The notes beneath the pieces were generated by a model. The model saw only the letters and a list, made by a program, of their open reading frames with translations, did not search any database and had not been told where the DNA came from. From Chthonomonas sp. UBA2785 (GTDB lineage Bacteria; Armatimonadota; Fimbriimonadia; Fimbriimonadales; Fimbriimonadaceae): a stretch of 64,000 nt of DNA. This document shows positions 11,681-20,550 of this stretch, piece by piece. The stretch is from the NCBI GenBank assembly GCA_002352215.1, contig DEIB01000005.1, forward strand, positions 1 to 64,000, read 5' to 3'. Position 1 is the stretch's first letter, and every line of letters starts with the position of its first letter. The position numbers and the translations under genes are program-made.

Positions 11681-12445
11681 TTAGGCGCGGCGGCGGCGAG
11701 CAAAGGCCAGCAGGCCCGCACCCAGCGCGATCATCGTCGCCGGTTCCGGCGTCGGAGTGGTGGTGAAGTTCTCGCCGTCGAACCAGCCCTGCTTGGAGAA
11801 GCTGTAATTCTTCAGCCAGCCGTTCTGGGTCGAGGTTTGCAGACCGGCCACCGGGTGCCACCAGATGCCCACCTTCGGGCCAAAGGCTGCGCCCGTCCAG
11901 TTGGCGGGGTTGCCGTACTTCGGCGTGTGGTTCTGGATCGACGTGGCGTCAATCGAGAAGCCTAGCGTGCGGGTGCCGTCGGCATTGTTCTGAACCTTGA
12001 TGTCCAGCACCTTGCTCGGGTCGTTGATGCTGCTGAAGATGCGGTCCGGAGCCTGCGTGCCGCTGGCGGCCGAGCCGTCGTAGTAGCTGGTGTTGCCGTT
12101 CTGACCGTTGTAAGCGTAGGCGTAGAGCTTGGCGTTGCTGGACGAGCCATCCAGGTAGAAAATCGCCAATTCGTCGTTGCTACCCTTCGGGTTCGCGCCC
12201 GGGCTCACGGCGAGCCAGAAGCCTTGCGGCAGCACGCCGTTCTTGGCCTGGTAGGTGCCATACCAGCTGAACGTGTTGGTGATGGTGTTGAACGAACCGC
12301 TCGCGTTCAGCAACTTCCCGGCGGTGTCATTGATGCCCGGGTCAGCGCTGATGCCGCGAATCCACTCGAAGTTGTACTGCGGATCGGTGGCCATGCTGAG
12401 CATGGAAGCGCCGACCATCGCGCCCACAAGAAAGACCTTCTTCAT
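11681..12445 (-). CDS. PEP-CTERM sorted secreted protein, paralog B
   Basis: A 254-residue paralog of the protein at 10735, exactly the same length, with signal peptide MKKVFLVGAMVGASMLSMA and C-terminal sorting signal TPEPATMIALGAGLLAFA plus RRRRA. The two copies differ mainly in the signal peptide and in the 120-170 stretch (YAYNGQNGNTSYYDGSAASG here). Tandem duplication is the simplest explanation. ATG 12445 is preceded by GAGGAAAT, a proper ribosome-binding site, and by a leader of roughly 40 nt behind a TAGAAT -10 box (12496-12491). It therefore differs from the leaderless housekeeping genes. GGGTTCACAA occurs twice in the upstream region, on both sides of the -10 box. Confidence 0.8.
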   Translation of the reverse strand: MKKVFLVGAMVGASMLSMATDPQYNFEWIRGISADPGINDTAGKLLNASGSFNTITNTFSWYGTYQAKNGVLPQGFWLAVSPGANPKGSNDELAIFYLDGSSSNAKLYAYAYNGQNGNTSYYDGSAASGTQAPDRIFSSINDPSKVLDIKVQNNADGTRTLGFSIDATSIQNHTPKYGNPANWTGAAFGPKVGIWWHPVAGLQTSTQNGWLKNYSFSKQGWFDGENFTTTPTPEPATMIALGAGLLAFARRRRA

Positions 12446-12470
12446 TTGATGATTTCCTCGTCGGGCCCGT

Positions 12471-12519
12471 TTGTGAACCCGTCTGGCGTGATTCTAAACC
12501 TAAAGTGAGTTGTGAACCC
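12471..12519 (-). promoter_or_regulatory. Promoter region with a direct repeat GGGTTCACAA
   Basis: On the minus strand GGGTTCACAA occurs at 12519-12510 and again at 12480-12471, 39 bp apart (start to start), with TAGAAT (12496-12491) between them. The arrangement suggests a regulator bound on both sides of the -10 box of the PEP-CTERM gene. Confidence 0.4.
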
Positions 12520-12553
12520 TCCGCACAATCACCAGGTTCGACCTCGGGGAACC

Positions 12554-13234
12554 TTACTCAGAGTCGGAAACTGGTACGTTTGCCTGGGGGTTTTGCCGAC
12601 GTCGGTCGCGCACGATTCGATAAATCAGCGGTCCGGCCAAAATCACAATCATTGAACCTGCAAGAATGCCCATGATTTGCTTCACTTGGGTGGACTCTCC
12701 CATGCCGTAGCCAAGCCCAAAAAGCACGCCGACCCACAGCAAGCATGCCAGCCCATTGAGCAACAAGAACTTGCTAACCGAGTAGCGGCTACTCCCGGCG
12801 ACAAATGGCACCGTAGAGCGCAACACGCTGACCCACCGCGAGAGCAAGAAAGTATTGAGTCCGTAGCGCTCAAACGCCTGCTCGGCCTTGGTAATTTGGT
12901 CAAGTTTTAGGCGCTTGGCACAGGGAGCCTTGGCGAGCCGTTCTCCGAAGGTGCGTCCCCATCCGTAATTGGCAAAGTCCCCCAACAGGGCCGCCCCTAC
13001 CAGGACAGAAAGCGAAACCACCGGATTCAGCCCCTTTACCTGCGGGCTCGCCAGCACACCGGCGGCGAAGATGAGCGTGGTGGTGGGCACCACCGGCACG
13101 TAGATCAGGCCAGTTTTTATGAAAGTGGCGATGAAAAGCACCACATAAGCCCAGATACCGAATTTCTGAACGACCTCGCCGAGCGATTCATCCAGGGCGG
13201 GGATAGTTCGGAGCAGGGCTCCCCAATCCGGCAC
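12554..13234 (-). CDS. DedA family membrane protein
   Basis: A 226-residue inner-membrane protein of the DedA/VTT superfamily, whose members move undecaprenyl phosphate or phospholipids between leaflets. The re-entrant motif is visible as PVVPTTTLIFAAGVLA and, later, the conserved SRWVSVLRSTVPFVAGSSRYS segment. Four to five hydrophobic spans are present, with a basic C-terminus (VRDRRRQ). GTG 13234 is the start: TAAACT lies 6 nt upstream and overlaps the TAA stop of fcl, so the promoter sits at the very end of the upstream gene. A link to envelope polysaccharide synthesis is plausible because gmd and fcl precede it. Confidence 0.85.
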   Translation of the reverse strand: MPDWGALLRTIPALDESLGEVVQKFGIWAYVVLFIATFIKTGLIYVPVVPTTTLIFAAGVLASPQVKGLNPVVSLSVLVGAALLGDFANYGWGRTFGERLAKAPCAKRLKLDQITKAEQAFERYGLNTFLLSRWVSVLRSTVPFVAGSSRYSVSKFLLLNGLACLLWVGVLFGLGYGMGESTQVKQIMGILAGSMIVILAGPLIYRIVRDRRRQNPQANVPVSDSE

Positions 13235-13240
13235 GCTTTC

Positions 13241-13246
13241 AGTTTA
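13241..13246 (-). promoter_or_regulatory. -10 box TAAACT overlapping the fcl stop codon
   Basis: On the minus strand TAAACT begins with the TAA stop of fcl and ends 6 nt before GTG 13234 of the DedA gene, so it gives a leaderless start inside a 9-bp intergenic gap. Confidence 0.5.
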
Positions 13247-14194
13247 CGCGCGGGAGGAAGCCTCGGCGGGCACGATGTTCTGTCGGAACCAGGCGTAGCC
13301 ATCCCGCAGACCGTCTTCCAGCGTCCGGCGGGGGCGCCATCCCAGGTCAAACAGGCGGCTGACATCCATCACTTTCTTGGGGAATCCATCAGGCTTCGAA
13401 CGGTCCCATTCAATGGGTCCGGTATGCCCCACCACGCGCTGGGCGGCCTCGGCCACTTCGCGGATGGTGTGGCCCTGGCCGGTGCCCACATTGATCATGC
13501 TCGGCAGTTCATCGCGCTGCAGCAAGAAGAGGCAGGCGTCGGTGAGGTCGTCGGTGTGGAGGAATTCCCGAATCGGGCTGCCCGTGCCCCAGCACACGGC
13601 CGGGGTGTTCGGCATGTGCTCGTGGAATCGGCGGAGCATCGCTGCGGCGACGTGGCTGTTTTGGGGGTCAAAGTTGTCGCCCGGGCCAATCACGTTGGGG
13701 GGCATCACGGTGCCGTAATCGCGCCCGTATTGCTTGCGCAGGCTGTCGCACAGCACCATCCCGGCAATCTTTGCCACCGCGTAGGGGGCGTTCGTGGGCT
13801 CGGGCGGGCCGGTTAACATCGCATCTTCGCTCACCGGCTGCGGCGCGAGGCGGGGATAGATGCAGCTCGAACCGAGGAACAGCAAGCGCGGCACATCGGC
13901 CTGGTGGCTTTCCCAAATCAGGTTCTGCTGGATGCCGAGATTGAGGCCAATAAAGTCGGCGGGCTGGGTGTTGTTGGCATGGATGCCGCCCACCTTCGCG
14001 GCGGCACAAATCACTACCTCCGGGCGCTCGGCTTGCAAAAACTCACGCACGGCCGCCTGGCTGCTCAGGTCCAGTTCGCTGCGGGTACGGACGATGACGT
14101 TCTCATAACCATCGGCCATCAGGCGGCGGAACAAGCCGCCCCCCACCAGGCCTCGGTGGCCCGCCAGAAAAATCTTAGTGTCCTTCTTCAGCAC
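13244..14194 (-). CDS. fcl: GDP-L-fucose synthase
   Basis: Cytosolic NADPH-dependent 3,5-epimerase/4-reductase that turns GDP-4-keto-6-deoxymannose into GDP-L-fucose. The extended SDR features are present: glycine-rich nucleotide motif near the start ([13 protein letters not shown]), [16 protein letters not shown] and the YxxxK pair in [11 protein letters not shown]. It is 316 residues from GTG 14194, which overlaps the end of gmd by 20 bp, so the two enzymes of the pathway are translationally linked. An ATG at 14260 in the same frame would overlap gmd much further and is less likely. Product probably goes into an exopolysaccharide or O-chain. Confidence 0.93.
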   Translation of the reverse strand: MLKKDTKIFLAGHRGLVGGGLFRRLMADGYENVIVRTRSELDLSSQAAVREFLQAERPEVVICAAAKVGGIHANNTQPADFIGLNLGIQQNLIWESHQADVPRLLFLGSSCIYPRLAPQPVSEDAMLTGPPEPTNAPYAVAKIAGMVLCDSLRKQYGRDYGTVMPPNVIGPGDNFDPQNSHVAAAMLRRFHEHMPNTPAVCWGTGSPIREFLHTDDLTDACLFLLQRDELPSMINVGTGQGHTIREVAEAAQRVVGHTGPIEWDRSKPDGFPKKVMDVSRLFDLGWRPRRTLEDGLRDGYAWFRQNIVPAEASSRA

Positions 14195-15296
14195 TCGCGT
14201 ACACCTTGTGGTCGGCATGGCGGAGCGTTTGCTCTTGCCGCGCAACTTCCACGTCGGCATCCACCATTTCGTCCACTAGCTCTTCAAACGTCACGCGGGG
14301 GCTCCATCCGAGCTTCTCCCGGGCTTTCGTCGGATCACCCAGCAAGGTTTCCACCTCGGCGGGGCGGTAATACGCAGGGTCCACGGCCACCACCTTGCGG
14401 TCGGTGCCGGCCACGACGCCGATTTCGTCCACGCCTTCGCCGCGCCATTCAATCGGCAGGCCCACGCGGCCAAAGGCGCGCTCCACGTACTGCCGCACGC
14501 TGTATTGCTTGCCCGTGGCCAGCACGAAGTCGTCCGGCGTCTCGGCCTGCAGCATCATCCACATACCTTCCACGTAGTCGCGGGCGTGCCCCCAGTCGCG
14601 GAGGGCGTCCATGTTGCCCAGGTAGAGCCGATCTTGCAGGCCCAGGCTGATGCGCGCGGCGGCGCGGGAAATCTTGCGCGTGACAAATGTTTCGCCGCGA
14701 ATCGGGGACTCGTGGTTAAAGAGAATGCCGTTGCAGGCGTACATCCCGTAGGCTTCGCGGTAGTTCACCGTGATCCAATAGCCGTAGAGCTTGGCCACCG
14801 CGTACGGGGAACGGGGATAGAACGGAGTGGTTTCCTTCTGCGGGATTTCTTGCACCAAACCGTACAGCTCGCTCGTGCTGGCTTGGTAGAACCGCACGTG
14901 CTTTTCCATGCCCAGGATGCGGATGGCTTCCAGGATACGGAGCGTGCCCACCGCGTCGGCCTGAGCGGTGTATTCCGGCGTATCAAAGCTCACTTTGACG
15001 TGGCTCTGGGCACCCAAATTGTAGATTTCGTCCGGTTGCGTCTGCTGGATCAAGCGGATGATGGCGGTGCTATCGGTCAGGTCGCCGTAGTGCAAAAAGA
15101 GCGGCTTGCGGACCTGGTCGTGCGTGTCTTCAAACAGGTGATCGATGCGCTGGGTGTTGAAGAGCGAGGATCGCCGCTTCATGCCGTGGACTTCGTAGCC
15201 CTTGGCCAAAAGGAACTCGGCGAGGTAGGCCCCATCCTGGCCAGTAATGCCAGTAATCAAAGCGCGTTTCGGTCGGGATTGGGGTGCAGACGCCAT
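14175..15296 (-). CDS. gmd: GDP-mannose 4,6-dehydratase
   Basis: First step of GDP-fucose synthesis: GDP-D-mannose to GDP-4-keto-6-deoxy-D-mannose, NADP-dependent. Seen: [19 protein letters not shown] nucleotide motif, [17 protein letters not shown], the catalytic STSELYG and [12 protein letters not shown] segments, and the family signature [15 protein letters not shown]. Length 373 residues is usual for Gmd. ATG 15296 is preceded by AGGAGA at a good distance. The frame stays open upstream to 15758, but that stretch is antisense to the ABC exporter and is not part of the gene. fcl follows immediately. Confidence 0.96.
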   Translation of the reverse strand: MASAPQSRPKRALITGITGQDGAYLAEFLLAKGYEVHGMKRRSSLFNTQRIDHLFEDTHDQVRKPLFLHYGDLTDSTAIIRLIQQTQPDEIYNLGAQSHVKVSFDTPEYTAQADAVGTLRILEAIRILGMEKHVRFYQASTSELYGLVQEIPQKETTPFYPRSPYAVAKLYGYWITVNYREAYGMYACNGILFNHESPIRGETFVTRKISRAAARISLGLQDRLYLGNMDALRDWGHARDYVEGMWMMLQAETPDDFVLATGKQYSVRQYVERAFGRVGLPIEWRGEGVDEIGVVAGTDRKVVAVDPAYYRPAEVETLLGDPTKAREKLGWSPRVTFEELVDEMVDADVEVARQEQTLRHADHKVYASAEEGH

Positions 15297-15392
15297 CTTT
15301 CGTCTCCTATTGTCGGCATGCCAAGCCCCGACATTCATCCCTATGGGCACCGCGGCTTGGGTTCGAGTATGGCGTAAGATGAAGAGAGCGGC

Positions 15393-17186
15393 ATGAGCCT
15401 CGCCCCCATTGATGAAGCAGCCATTGCGGGTTCGCGCGATGTAGAGAAGTTGGACAAGTTTTCTTGGGCAAGCTTTGTTCGATTTCTGAGCCTCGCTCGT
15501 GATCACCGGGGCACGTTCATTCTTGGTTCGCTCATGACGCTGGTAGCGTCGGGCATCAACCTCAGCTTGCCGCTGGCCGCGCAGCGACTGTTCCCCCAGG
15601 TTCTTAAGAGTGGCGATGTCCGCGCCTTGGACATCGCGGCGGGCACCTTTGCCTTGCTCCTGCTCATCGGTACGGGCATCACCTTCGTGCAGTGGGTCAT
15701 CACGGTGCGGGCCGGGAACGCGGTGGTCACCGCCTTGCGCGCGCGCCTCTTCCGGCACCTGAACCGGATGCCGATTTCCTACTTCGATCAGGCCAAAACC
15801 GGGGAACTCACTTCACGCCTGAGCAACGACGTCACCCAGATCCAACAGACCCTCACGCTTGATATCGTGAACATGCTGGCCAACATGGTCACCCTCATCG
15901 GTGGGGTCGTCATTGCCATTTACATTGACTGGAAGCTCACCTTTGCCGTCGTCGGCGTGCTGGGCCTCGTGATGTTGATGTTTGTGATTGCGGGGCGGCG
16001 ATTGCGACGCCTCAACCGCTTGACCCTGGACGCCCTTTCAGAGTCCATGGGCACCATCCAAGAGGTGCTGAGCAATATCCGCATCGTCAAGGCGTTCGCC
16101 CGCAACGAGCACGAAGATAAGCGCATCGCGCGCCAGCTCAACCGGGTGCTCAAACTTTCGGACAAGAGCGCGACGTTCGAGGCTGCGATGGGCTCCATCG
16201 CCATGGTTGGGTTCTTGTTGCTCATCGTGGCCGTGATCTGGTTCGGTGGCCGCCGTGTGCTGACGGGCGACCTCACCCCCGAAACGCTCCTCGCGTTCTT
16301 CATCACGGTCACCATCATCAGCGGGCCGATGAGCATGCTGGCCTCGCTCTATACGCGCCTGCAGCGCGCCATCGGGGCCAGCGACCGCCTCTTCCAAATC
16401 CTCGACCTGAAGGAAGAAGACAAGGACCCGGACGATGCCGTGGACTTCCCCAATGTGGCGGGCGAGGTCGCCTTCCGCAACGTCACCTTCGGTTACGACC
16501 ACACCCGTCCGGTGCTCAAGAACCTAAACCTCTACGTCCCGGCGGGCAAGGTCACGGCCCTGGTCGGGCAGAGCGGAGCGGGCAAAACCACCCTCTCCGC
16601 CATGCTGTACCGGTTCTATGACCCGCAGGCCGGCACGATCGAGGTGGACGATGTCCCGATCAACCGGATTCGCCGCGACGACCTCCGCGAGCACATCGGC
16701 ATCGTGCCGCAAATGCCGATCCTCTTCAACGTCAGCATCATGGAGAACATCCGCTACGGACGCCTGGATGCCACCGATGCCGAAGTGATTGAGGCCGCCC
16801 GCGCGGCCAACGTCGCCGAATTTGCCGAGGCTCTGCCGCTCAAGTACCACACGGTGGTCGGCGAGCGCGGCGTTACTCTCTCCGGTGGCCAAAACCAGCG
16901 CGTGGCCATCGCCCGCGCCCTCCTCAAGAATCCGCGCATCCTCATCCTCGATGAAGCGACGAGCGCCCTCGACACCCGCAGCGAAGCCCTCGTCAAGGAA
17001 GCCCTGGAGCGCCTGATGATCGGCCGTACGACGCTCGTCATCGCCCACCGCCTGACCACCATCCAAAACGCCGACCAGATCGCCGTGATGGCCAACGGCG
17101 AAGTGGTGGAGAAGGGCACCCACAGCGAGCTGATGGCGATGAACGCGCACTACGCCTACCTGCACAACCTCAACGAAGCGAACTAG
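15393..17186 (+). CDS. ABC exporter, MsbA-like half transporter
   Basis: Homodimeric-type ABC exporter of 597 residues: an N-terminal membrane domain with six spans (about 40-330, including [24 protein letters not shown], the first coupling region) and a C-terminal ATPase. Walker A is GQSGAGKTT (about 392-400), signature LSGGQ at 496-500, Walker [13 protein letters not shown] and the His switch IAHR. Such proteins export lipid A, other lipids, peptides or drugs; the sequence does not decide between them. A TAAGAT -10 box lies 12 nt before ATG 15393, giving a leader of only about 5 nt. It is divergent from gmd and could serve the same envelope pathway. Confidence 0.85.
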   Translation: MSLAPIDEAAIAGSRDVEKLDKFSWASFVRFLSLARDHRGTFILGSLMTLVASGINLSLPLAAQRLFPQVLKSGDVRALDIAAGTFALLLLIGTGITFVQWVITVRAGNAVVTALRARLFRHLNRMPISYFDQAKTGELTSRLSNDVTQIQQTLTLDIVNMLANMVTLIGGVVIAIYIDWKLTFAVVGVLGLVMLMFVIAGRRLRRLNRLTLDALSESMGTIQEVLSNIRIVKAFARNEHEDKRIARQLNRVLKLSDKSATFEAAMGSIAMVGFLLLIVAVIWFGGRRVLTGDLTPETLLAFFITVTIISGPMSMLASLYTRLQRAIGASDRLFQILDLKEEDKDPDDAVDFPNVAGEVAFRNVTFGYDHTRPVLKNLNLYVPAGKVTALVGQSGAGKTTLSAMLYRFYDPQAGTIEVDDVPINRIRRDDLREHIGIVPQMPILFNVSIMENIRYGRLDATDAEVIEAARAANVAEFAEALPLKYHTVVGERGVTLSGGQNQRVAIARALLKNPRILILDEATSALDTRSEALVKEALERLMIGRTTLVIAHRLTTIQNADQIAVMANGEVVEKGTHSELMAMNAHYAYLHNLNEAN

Positions 17187-17218
17187 GTCAGTGCCAACTC
17201 GCCCTCGCCCCCGCACGT

Positions 17219-17224
17219 TAGAAT
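17219..17224 (+). promoter_or_regulatory. -10 box TAGAAT of a leaderless promoter
   Basis: TAGAAT ends 7 nt before ATG 17232. It overlaps the alternative ATG at 17223, which therefore cannot be on the mRNA if this promoter is used. Confidence 0.5.
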
Positions 17225-17231
17225 GAAGGTA

Positions 17232-17969
17232 ATGGCGCGGTGGGGATGGATCCTGGCGGGTGTGGCCCACGCCATTTATGTCTTCAGCCTGGGGTCAATC
17301 TCCAGCTTCCGCGACCCCGAACTCGCCCGCATCGTCTGCTTCCACTTGCCCTGCGCCTGGGTGACGGGCTTGCTCGTGTTTGCCCTCGCCTGGCACGGCG
17401 GGCGGCACCTCAAAAATGGCGACGCCGCCAGTGGCGACAAGGTGAATGCGGTGCTGGATATGGCGGTGCTCTTCGGGGCGCTCACCCTGCTCACGGGCAT
17501 CATCTTTAGCAAAGTGCAGTGGGGCGCGTATTGGCAGTGGGATCCGCGCCAGGCCTCGTTCTTGCTGCTGTGGCTCATCCTGGCGGCGGGGCTGGCCTTG
17601 CGCTCGGCCTTCACCGATGAAGCTCGGCAGATGAGTGTGATGAGCGGCTACGCGCTCGCCATCGTCATCCCCGCTATCTTCTTGATGTTTGTGTATCCGC
17701 GGTTGCCGTGGGTTATTTCCTTCCACCCCAAGGCGGCCAGCCTGGGCTGGGATTACCGGGCCGGGGTGTACGGTGCCGTGCTGGTGTTTGGCGCGGCCGC
17801 GCATTTGCTGGCCACACGACGGGCGCAGGTGGCCGCCCTCATCCGCCGCTCCAAGGAAGACACTTATGACAACGACACTTTGGATCGCGGCGATTCCGAT
17901 GGCGATCGTGTGGTGCGGCCTGTGGCTCTATCACATCACGACGGAGAGAAGCCTGCGGGCGGCCTCTAA
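17232..17969 (+). CDS. ccmC: Cytochrome c assembly protein CcmC-like
   Basis: Membrane protein of the heme-handling CcmC/CcmF/CcsA superfamily with six hydrophobic spans. The tryptophan-rich heme-binding motif is seen as WGAYWQWDPRQASFLLLWLIL (about residues 97-117). His residues flank it in the external loops (FHLPCAWV and ISFHPKA). It would present heme to CcmE for cytochrome c maturation; no other ccm gene is in the window. The start is ATG 17232, 9 bp inside the longer frame, because of the -10 box at 17219. The last 34 residues (from about Asp213) are hydrophilic, atypical, and overlap the CcmD-like gene by 104 bp. They may be a run-on past the original stop (see findings). Confidence 0.85.
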   Translation: MARWGWILAGVAHAIYVFSLGSISSFRDPELARIVCFHLPCAWVTGLLVFALAWHGGRHLKNGDAASGDKVNAVLDMAVLFGALTLLTGIIFSKVQWGAYWQWDPRQASFLLLWLILAAGLALRSAFTDEARQMSVMSGYALAIVIPAIFLMFVYPRLPWVISFHPKAASLGWDYRAGVYGAVLVFGAAAHLLATRRAQVAALIRRSKEDTYDNDTLDRGDSDGDRVVRPVALSHHDGEKPAGGL

Positions 17970-17991
17970 GGACGAATCCGCGAGTAGGTAG
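17866..17991 (+). CDS. CcmD-like small membrane protein
   Basis: A 41-residue open frame, one N-terminal transmembrane helix (TTTLWIAAIPMAIVWCGLWLY) followed by a short charged tail (HITTERSLRAASKDESASR). CcmD proteins have exactly this size and layout and are encoded directly after ccmC, where they stabilise the CcmABC-CcmE complex. ATG 17866 is embedded in the sequence TATGAC, so an ATGA junction with ccmC would exist if ccmC were read one frame over. CcmD has little sequence conservation, so the assignment rests on size, topology and position. Confidence 0.55.
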   Translation: MTTTLWIAAIPMAIVWCGLWLYHITTERSLRAASKDESASR

Positions 17992-17994
17992 CCT
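17989..17994 (+). promoter_or_regulatory. -10 box TAGCCT of a leaderless promoter
   Basis: TAGCCT overlaps the TAG stop of the CcmD-like gene and ends 6 nt before ATG 18001. Confidence 0.45.
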
Positions 17995-18000
17995 GCGGGG

Positions 18001-19068
18001 ATGCGCGAAGCGTCCCTTGCGTTCCTGCAAGAACTGATCGAGACACCTTCACCCTCGGGGTACGAAGAACGTGCGGCCGCCGTGGTGCGCCGCTATACCG
18101 ACTGGGCCGATGCCCACCACACCGACGCCCACGGCAACACCTGGGCCGCCCTGAATCCCAACGCCCCCATGCGCGTGATGCTGGCCGGGCACATGGACGA
18201 AATCGGCTTCCAGATTCGTTACATCGACGACCAAGGGCTGCTTTACTTTTCCGGCATCGGCGGGCACGACACCATGGTGCCGCTGGGCCAGCGCGTGTGG
18301 GTGCACGGGCAAGAGGCCGTCCCCGGCGTCATCGGACGCAAGCCCATCCACTTGCTGGAAGAAGCCGAGCGCGGCAAGCGCCCCGAACTCCACGACATGT
18401 GGATTGACATCGGCGCTAAGGACCGCGAAGAAGCCGAAAAGGTGGTGAGCGTCGGCGACTGCGTGACCTACCAATACGGATTCCAAACCCTGTTGGGCGA
18501 CCGCGCCGTGGCCCGGGGCTTTGATAACCGCGTGGGCACTTTCTGCGTGATGGAAGCCCTGCGCCACCTCAAGGAAGATGGCGGCTTGAGCGAAGACGTC
18601 GGCGTGTTCGCGGTGGCAACTGTGCAAGAAGAAATTGGCCTGCGCGGTGCACGCACCAGCGCCCACGCCATCAACCCGCAGAGCGGCCTGGCGATTGACG
18701 TGGACTTTGCGATTGACCACCCGGGGGTGAGCAAGACGCGCTACGGCAAGACCGACATTGGCGGCGGCCCGAGCATCACGCGCGGCGCCAACATCAACCC
18801 GGTGGTGTTCCGGATGCTGCAAGAAGCGGCCAAAGCCACGAACATCACTGTGCAGGTCGCAGCGGAACCGGGTGGCACCGGCACCGACGCCAACGCCATG
18901 CAGGTCACCCGCGACGGCATGGCCACCGGCCTCGTGGGCGTGCCCCTGCGCTACATGCACACCCCAGTGGAGCTGCTTTCGCTCACCGACGTGGAGCAGT
19001 GCGGTCAGCTCATGGCCGGCTACTGCCGCCTTGTCAAGGGCGACACCGACTTTACGCCGCGCGTGTAA
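18001..19068 (+). CDS. M42 family metallo-aminopeptidase
   Basis: Cytosolic dinuclear-metal aminopeptidase of the M42 group (FrvX/TET/glutamyl aminopeptidase), which forms large tetrahedral complexes that trim peptides from the proteasome or other proteases. Metal and catalytic positions are visible: AGHMDEIGF (His, Asp), ARGFDNRVG (bridging Asp), QEEIGLRGA (catalytic Glu and metal Glu), IDVDFAID (Asp) and RYMHTPVE (His). 355 residues is normal. Some relatives were annotated as endoglucanases in the past; the motifs here support a peptidase. The start has a -10 box 6 nt upstream. Confidence 0.9.
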   Translation: MREASLAFLQELIETPSPSGYEERAAAVVRRYTDWADAHHTDAHGNTWAALNPNAPMRVMLAGHMDEIGFQIRYIDDQGLLYFSGIGGHDTMVPLGQRVWVHGQEAVPGVIGRKPIHLLEEAERGKRPELHDMWIDIGAKDREEAEKVVSVGDCVTYQYGFQTLLGDRAVARGFDNRVGTFCVMEALRHLKEDGGLSEDVGVFAVATVQEEIGLRGARTSAHAINPQSGLAIDVDFAIDHPGVSKTRYGKTDIGGGPSITRGANINPVVFRMLQEAAKATNITVQVAAEPGGTGTDANAMQVTRDGMATGLVGVPLRYMHTPVELLSLTDVEQCGQLMAGYCRLVKGDTDFTPRV

Positions 19069-19077
19069 GTCCAGGTG

Positions 19078-19118
19078 AACCTGTCAGTAGGCCACTCTGT
19101 GGGTCCTTCTGACAGGTT
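19078..19118 (+). terminator. Hairpin after the M42 peptidase gene
   Basis: A perfect 10-bp stem AACCTGTCAG/CTGACAGGTT encloses 21 nt that can form a smaller inner CCAC/GTGG stem. The T-run after it is weak (TTTC at best), so termination is likely but not certain. Confidence 0.6.
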
Positions 19119-19155
19119 TCGACCTTGAGGCACCGGAGGCTCGTCTCATGCCTGG

Positions 19156-19161
19156 TACGGT
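19156..19161 (+). promoter_or_regulatory. -10 box TACGGT of a leaderless promoter
   Basis: TACGGT ends 7 nt before ATG 19169. It lies inside the longer frame that begins at ATG 19148, which argues for the downstream start. Confidence 0.5.
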
Positions 19162-19168
19162 CAAAGAG

Positions 19169-20269
19169 ATGCGCCTCGGTTGGTCATTGGTTTTGGTAGG
19201 GGTGGCGGCCCTAAGCTCCGCAGAGACGCTGCGGATGGGGACGTGGAACGTCACGAACTACACCGGCACGAACCGAGGTTCGGCCTTCCAGAACGCGATC
19301 TACGGCACCTACCAGGGCCGGTCCTTTGCCCCGGACGTGCTGTTTGCGCAAGAAATTGAGTCCCCCTCGGCGGCCCAAACCTTCCGTGGCCTGCTGAACA
19401 CGGCCGCCGGTTCGCCGGGCGACTGGAACGTCATTTTCAATACCCTCACCGGCACCTCGGGCACCAACGCCAATAACCAGGCGATGTTCTATCGCACCAG
19501 CAAGGTGCATTCCCCCTCGGTGACGGTGGTCGCCAGCCCCAGCAGCACCGCCGGCGCTCGCCAGACGCTGCGGTTCGACTTCCAGCTCGCGGGCAATGCG
19601 ACGGCCGAAATCTTCAGCGTCTACAACCTTCACCTCAAGGCCGGCAATACCACCGATGACCAGAATCGCCGCCAGGCAGAGGCCACGGCGGTGCGCAACA
19701 ACGCGAACAGCCTGACCGGGAACCGCCAGATCATGGCCGTGGGCGACTTCAACTGGCAGTCCAGCTCACAAACCGCGTGGACGACGTTCACCGGTAGTAC
19801 CAGCAACAACAACGGCCGATTCTTCGATCCGATTGCAACCACAGGATCGTGGACCGAAAACAACAACTTCCGCTTTGTCCACACCCAAGACCCGAGTGGT
19901 TCCGGCGGCATGGACGACCGCTACGACTTAATGCTGATGGGCGGCAAGCTGGGCGACGGCACGGGCACCGAGTACGTGGGCGCCTTCGGCACGGCCTACA
20001 GCACCACCACCTGGAACGACCCTAACCACTCCTACCGCGTGTGGGGCAATGACGGCACCTCGTTCAACGACACCCTCACCATCTCGGGCAATGCCATGGT
20101 CGGCAGTTCCATTGCGCAGTCGCTAGTGACCACGGCGACCGTGAACGGTGGCCACCTGCCGGTCTTCGCGGACTTCCGCTACGATGTGGTGCCGGAACCG
20201 GCCAGCATGGTGGCCCTGGGGGCGGGCTTACTCGCCTTGGTGCGGCGCCGCCGAAGCACGCGCTCGTAA
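19169..20269 (+). CDS. PEP-CTERM endonuclease/exonuclease/phosphatase-fold protein
   Basis: Exported protein of 366 residues with signal peptide MRLGWSLVLVGVAALSSA, an EEP-superfamily domain and a PEP-CTERM-like sorting tail (VPEPASMVALGAGLLALV, then RRRRSTRS). EEP landmarks in order: LRMGTWNVTNY (Asn), VLFAQEIES (metal Glu), FSVYNLHLKAG (His), MAVGDFNWQ (Asp-Asn), DDRYDLML and GGHLPVFADF (final catalytic His, with Gly in place of the usual Asp before it). It may be an extracellular nuclease or phosphodiesterase held at the surface. The missing SDH aspartate could reduce activity or change chemistry. Start chosen at ATG 19169 because the signal peptide begins there and a -10 box precedes it. 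Confidence 0.8.
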   Translation: MRLGWSLVLVGVAALSSAETLRMGTWNVTNYTGTNRGSAFQNAIYGTYQGRSFAPDVLFAQEIESPSAAQTFRGLLNTAAGSPGDWNVIFNTLTGTSGTNANNQAMFYRTSKVHSPSVTVVASPSSTAGARQTLRFDFQLAGNATAEIFSVYNLHLKAGNTTDDQNRRQAEATAVRNNANSLTGNRQIMAVGDFNWQSSSQTAWTTFTGSTSNNNGRFFDPIATTGSWTENNNFRFVHTQDPSGSGGMDDRYDLMLMGGKLGDGTGTEYVGAFGTAYSTTTWNDPNHSYRVWGNDGTSFNDTLTISGNAMVGSSIAQSLVTTATVNGGHLPVFADFRYDVVPEPASMVALGAGLLALVRRRRSTRS

Positions 20270-20294
20270 AAATACGAGCTTTCCGTTCAAAATC

Positions 20295-20331
20295 ACGACA
20301 CCGAACCTTCCATAGGATCGGTGTCGTTTTT
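20295..20331 (+). terminator. Intrinsic terminator of the EEP-fold gene
   Basis: A perfect 10-bp stem ACGACACCGA/TCGGTGTCGT with a 13-nt loop is followed by TTTTTGTG. Confidence 0.9.
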
Positions 20332-20463
20332 GTGCCGGCTCGCCGCAATCTAGGTTCATTCGTTGCGATGGAAGCGACAAAAGCTAACCACTTCGCAAGT
20401 GAGTACAACCACTCCGAGGTCGCTCCCCCCGCAATTTTGCAACCTTTTGGCGAGAGGTACCGC

Positions 20464-20469
20464 TATAAT
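20464..20469 (+). promoter_or_regulatory. -10 box TATAAT with a leader of about 75 nt
   Basis: A consensus TATAAT stands 81 nt before ATG 20551. A TTGCAA at 20437-20442 is the best -35 candidate, though the spacing (21) is long. The leader ends in CAGGGCA. This is the longest leader seen in the window and could carry control of pseudopilin expression. Of the 281 bp between the two genes (20270-20550), the rest beyond the terminator and this promoter shows nothing recognisable. Confidence 0.5.
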
Positions 20470-20550
20470 GAAGTATCGGTCAGGACAAGGGCGTCTGACT
20501 TCCCTTATTGAAGTTGCACACCGTTGAGCTTGGACTGAAATTTCAGGGCA

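Noticed and set aside
15297..15758. In-frame upstream extension of gmd
   Set aside because: It is antisense to the ABC exporter and adds nothing found in Gmd proteins; ATG 15296 has a good ribosome-binding site.
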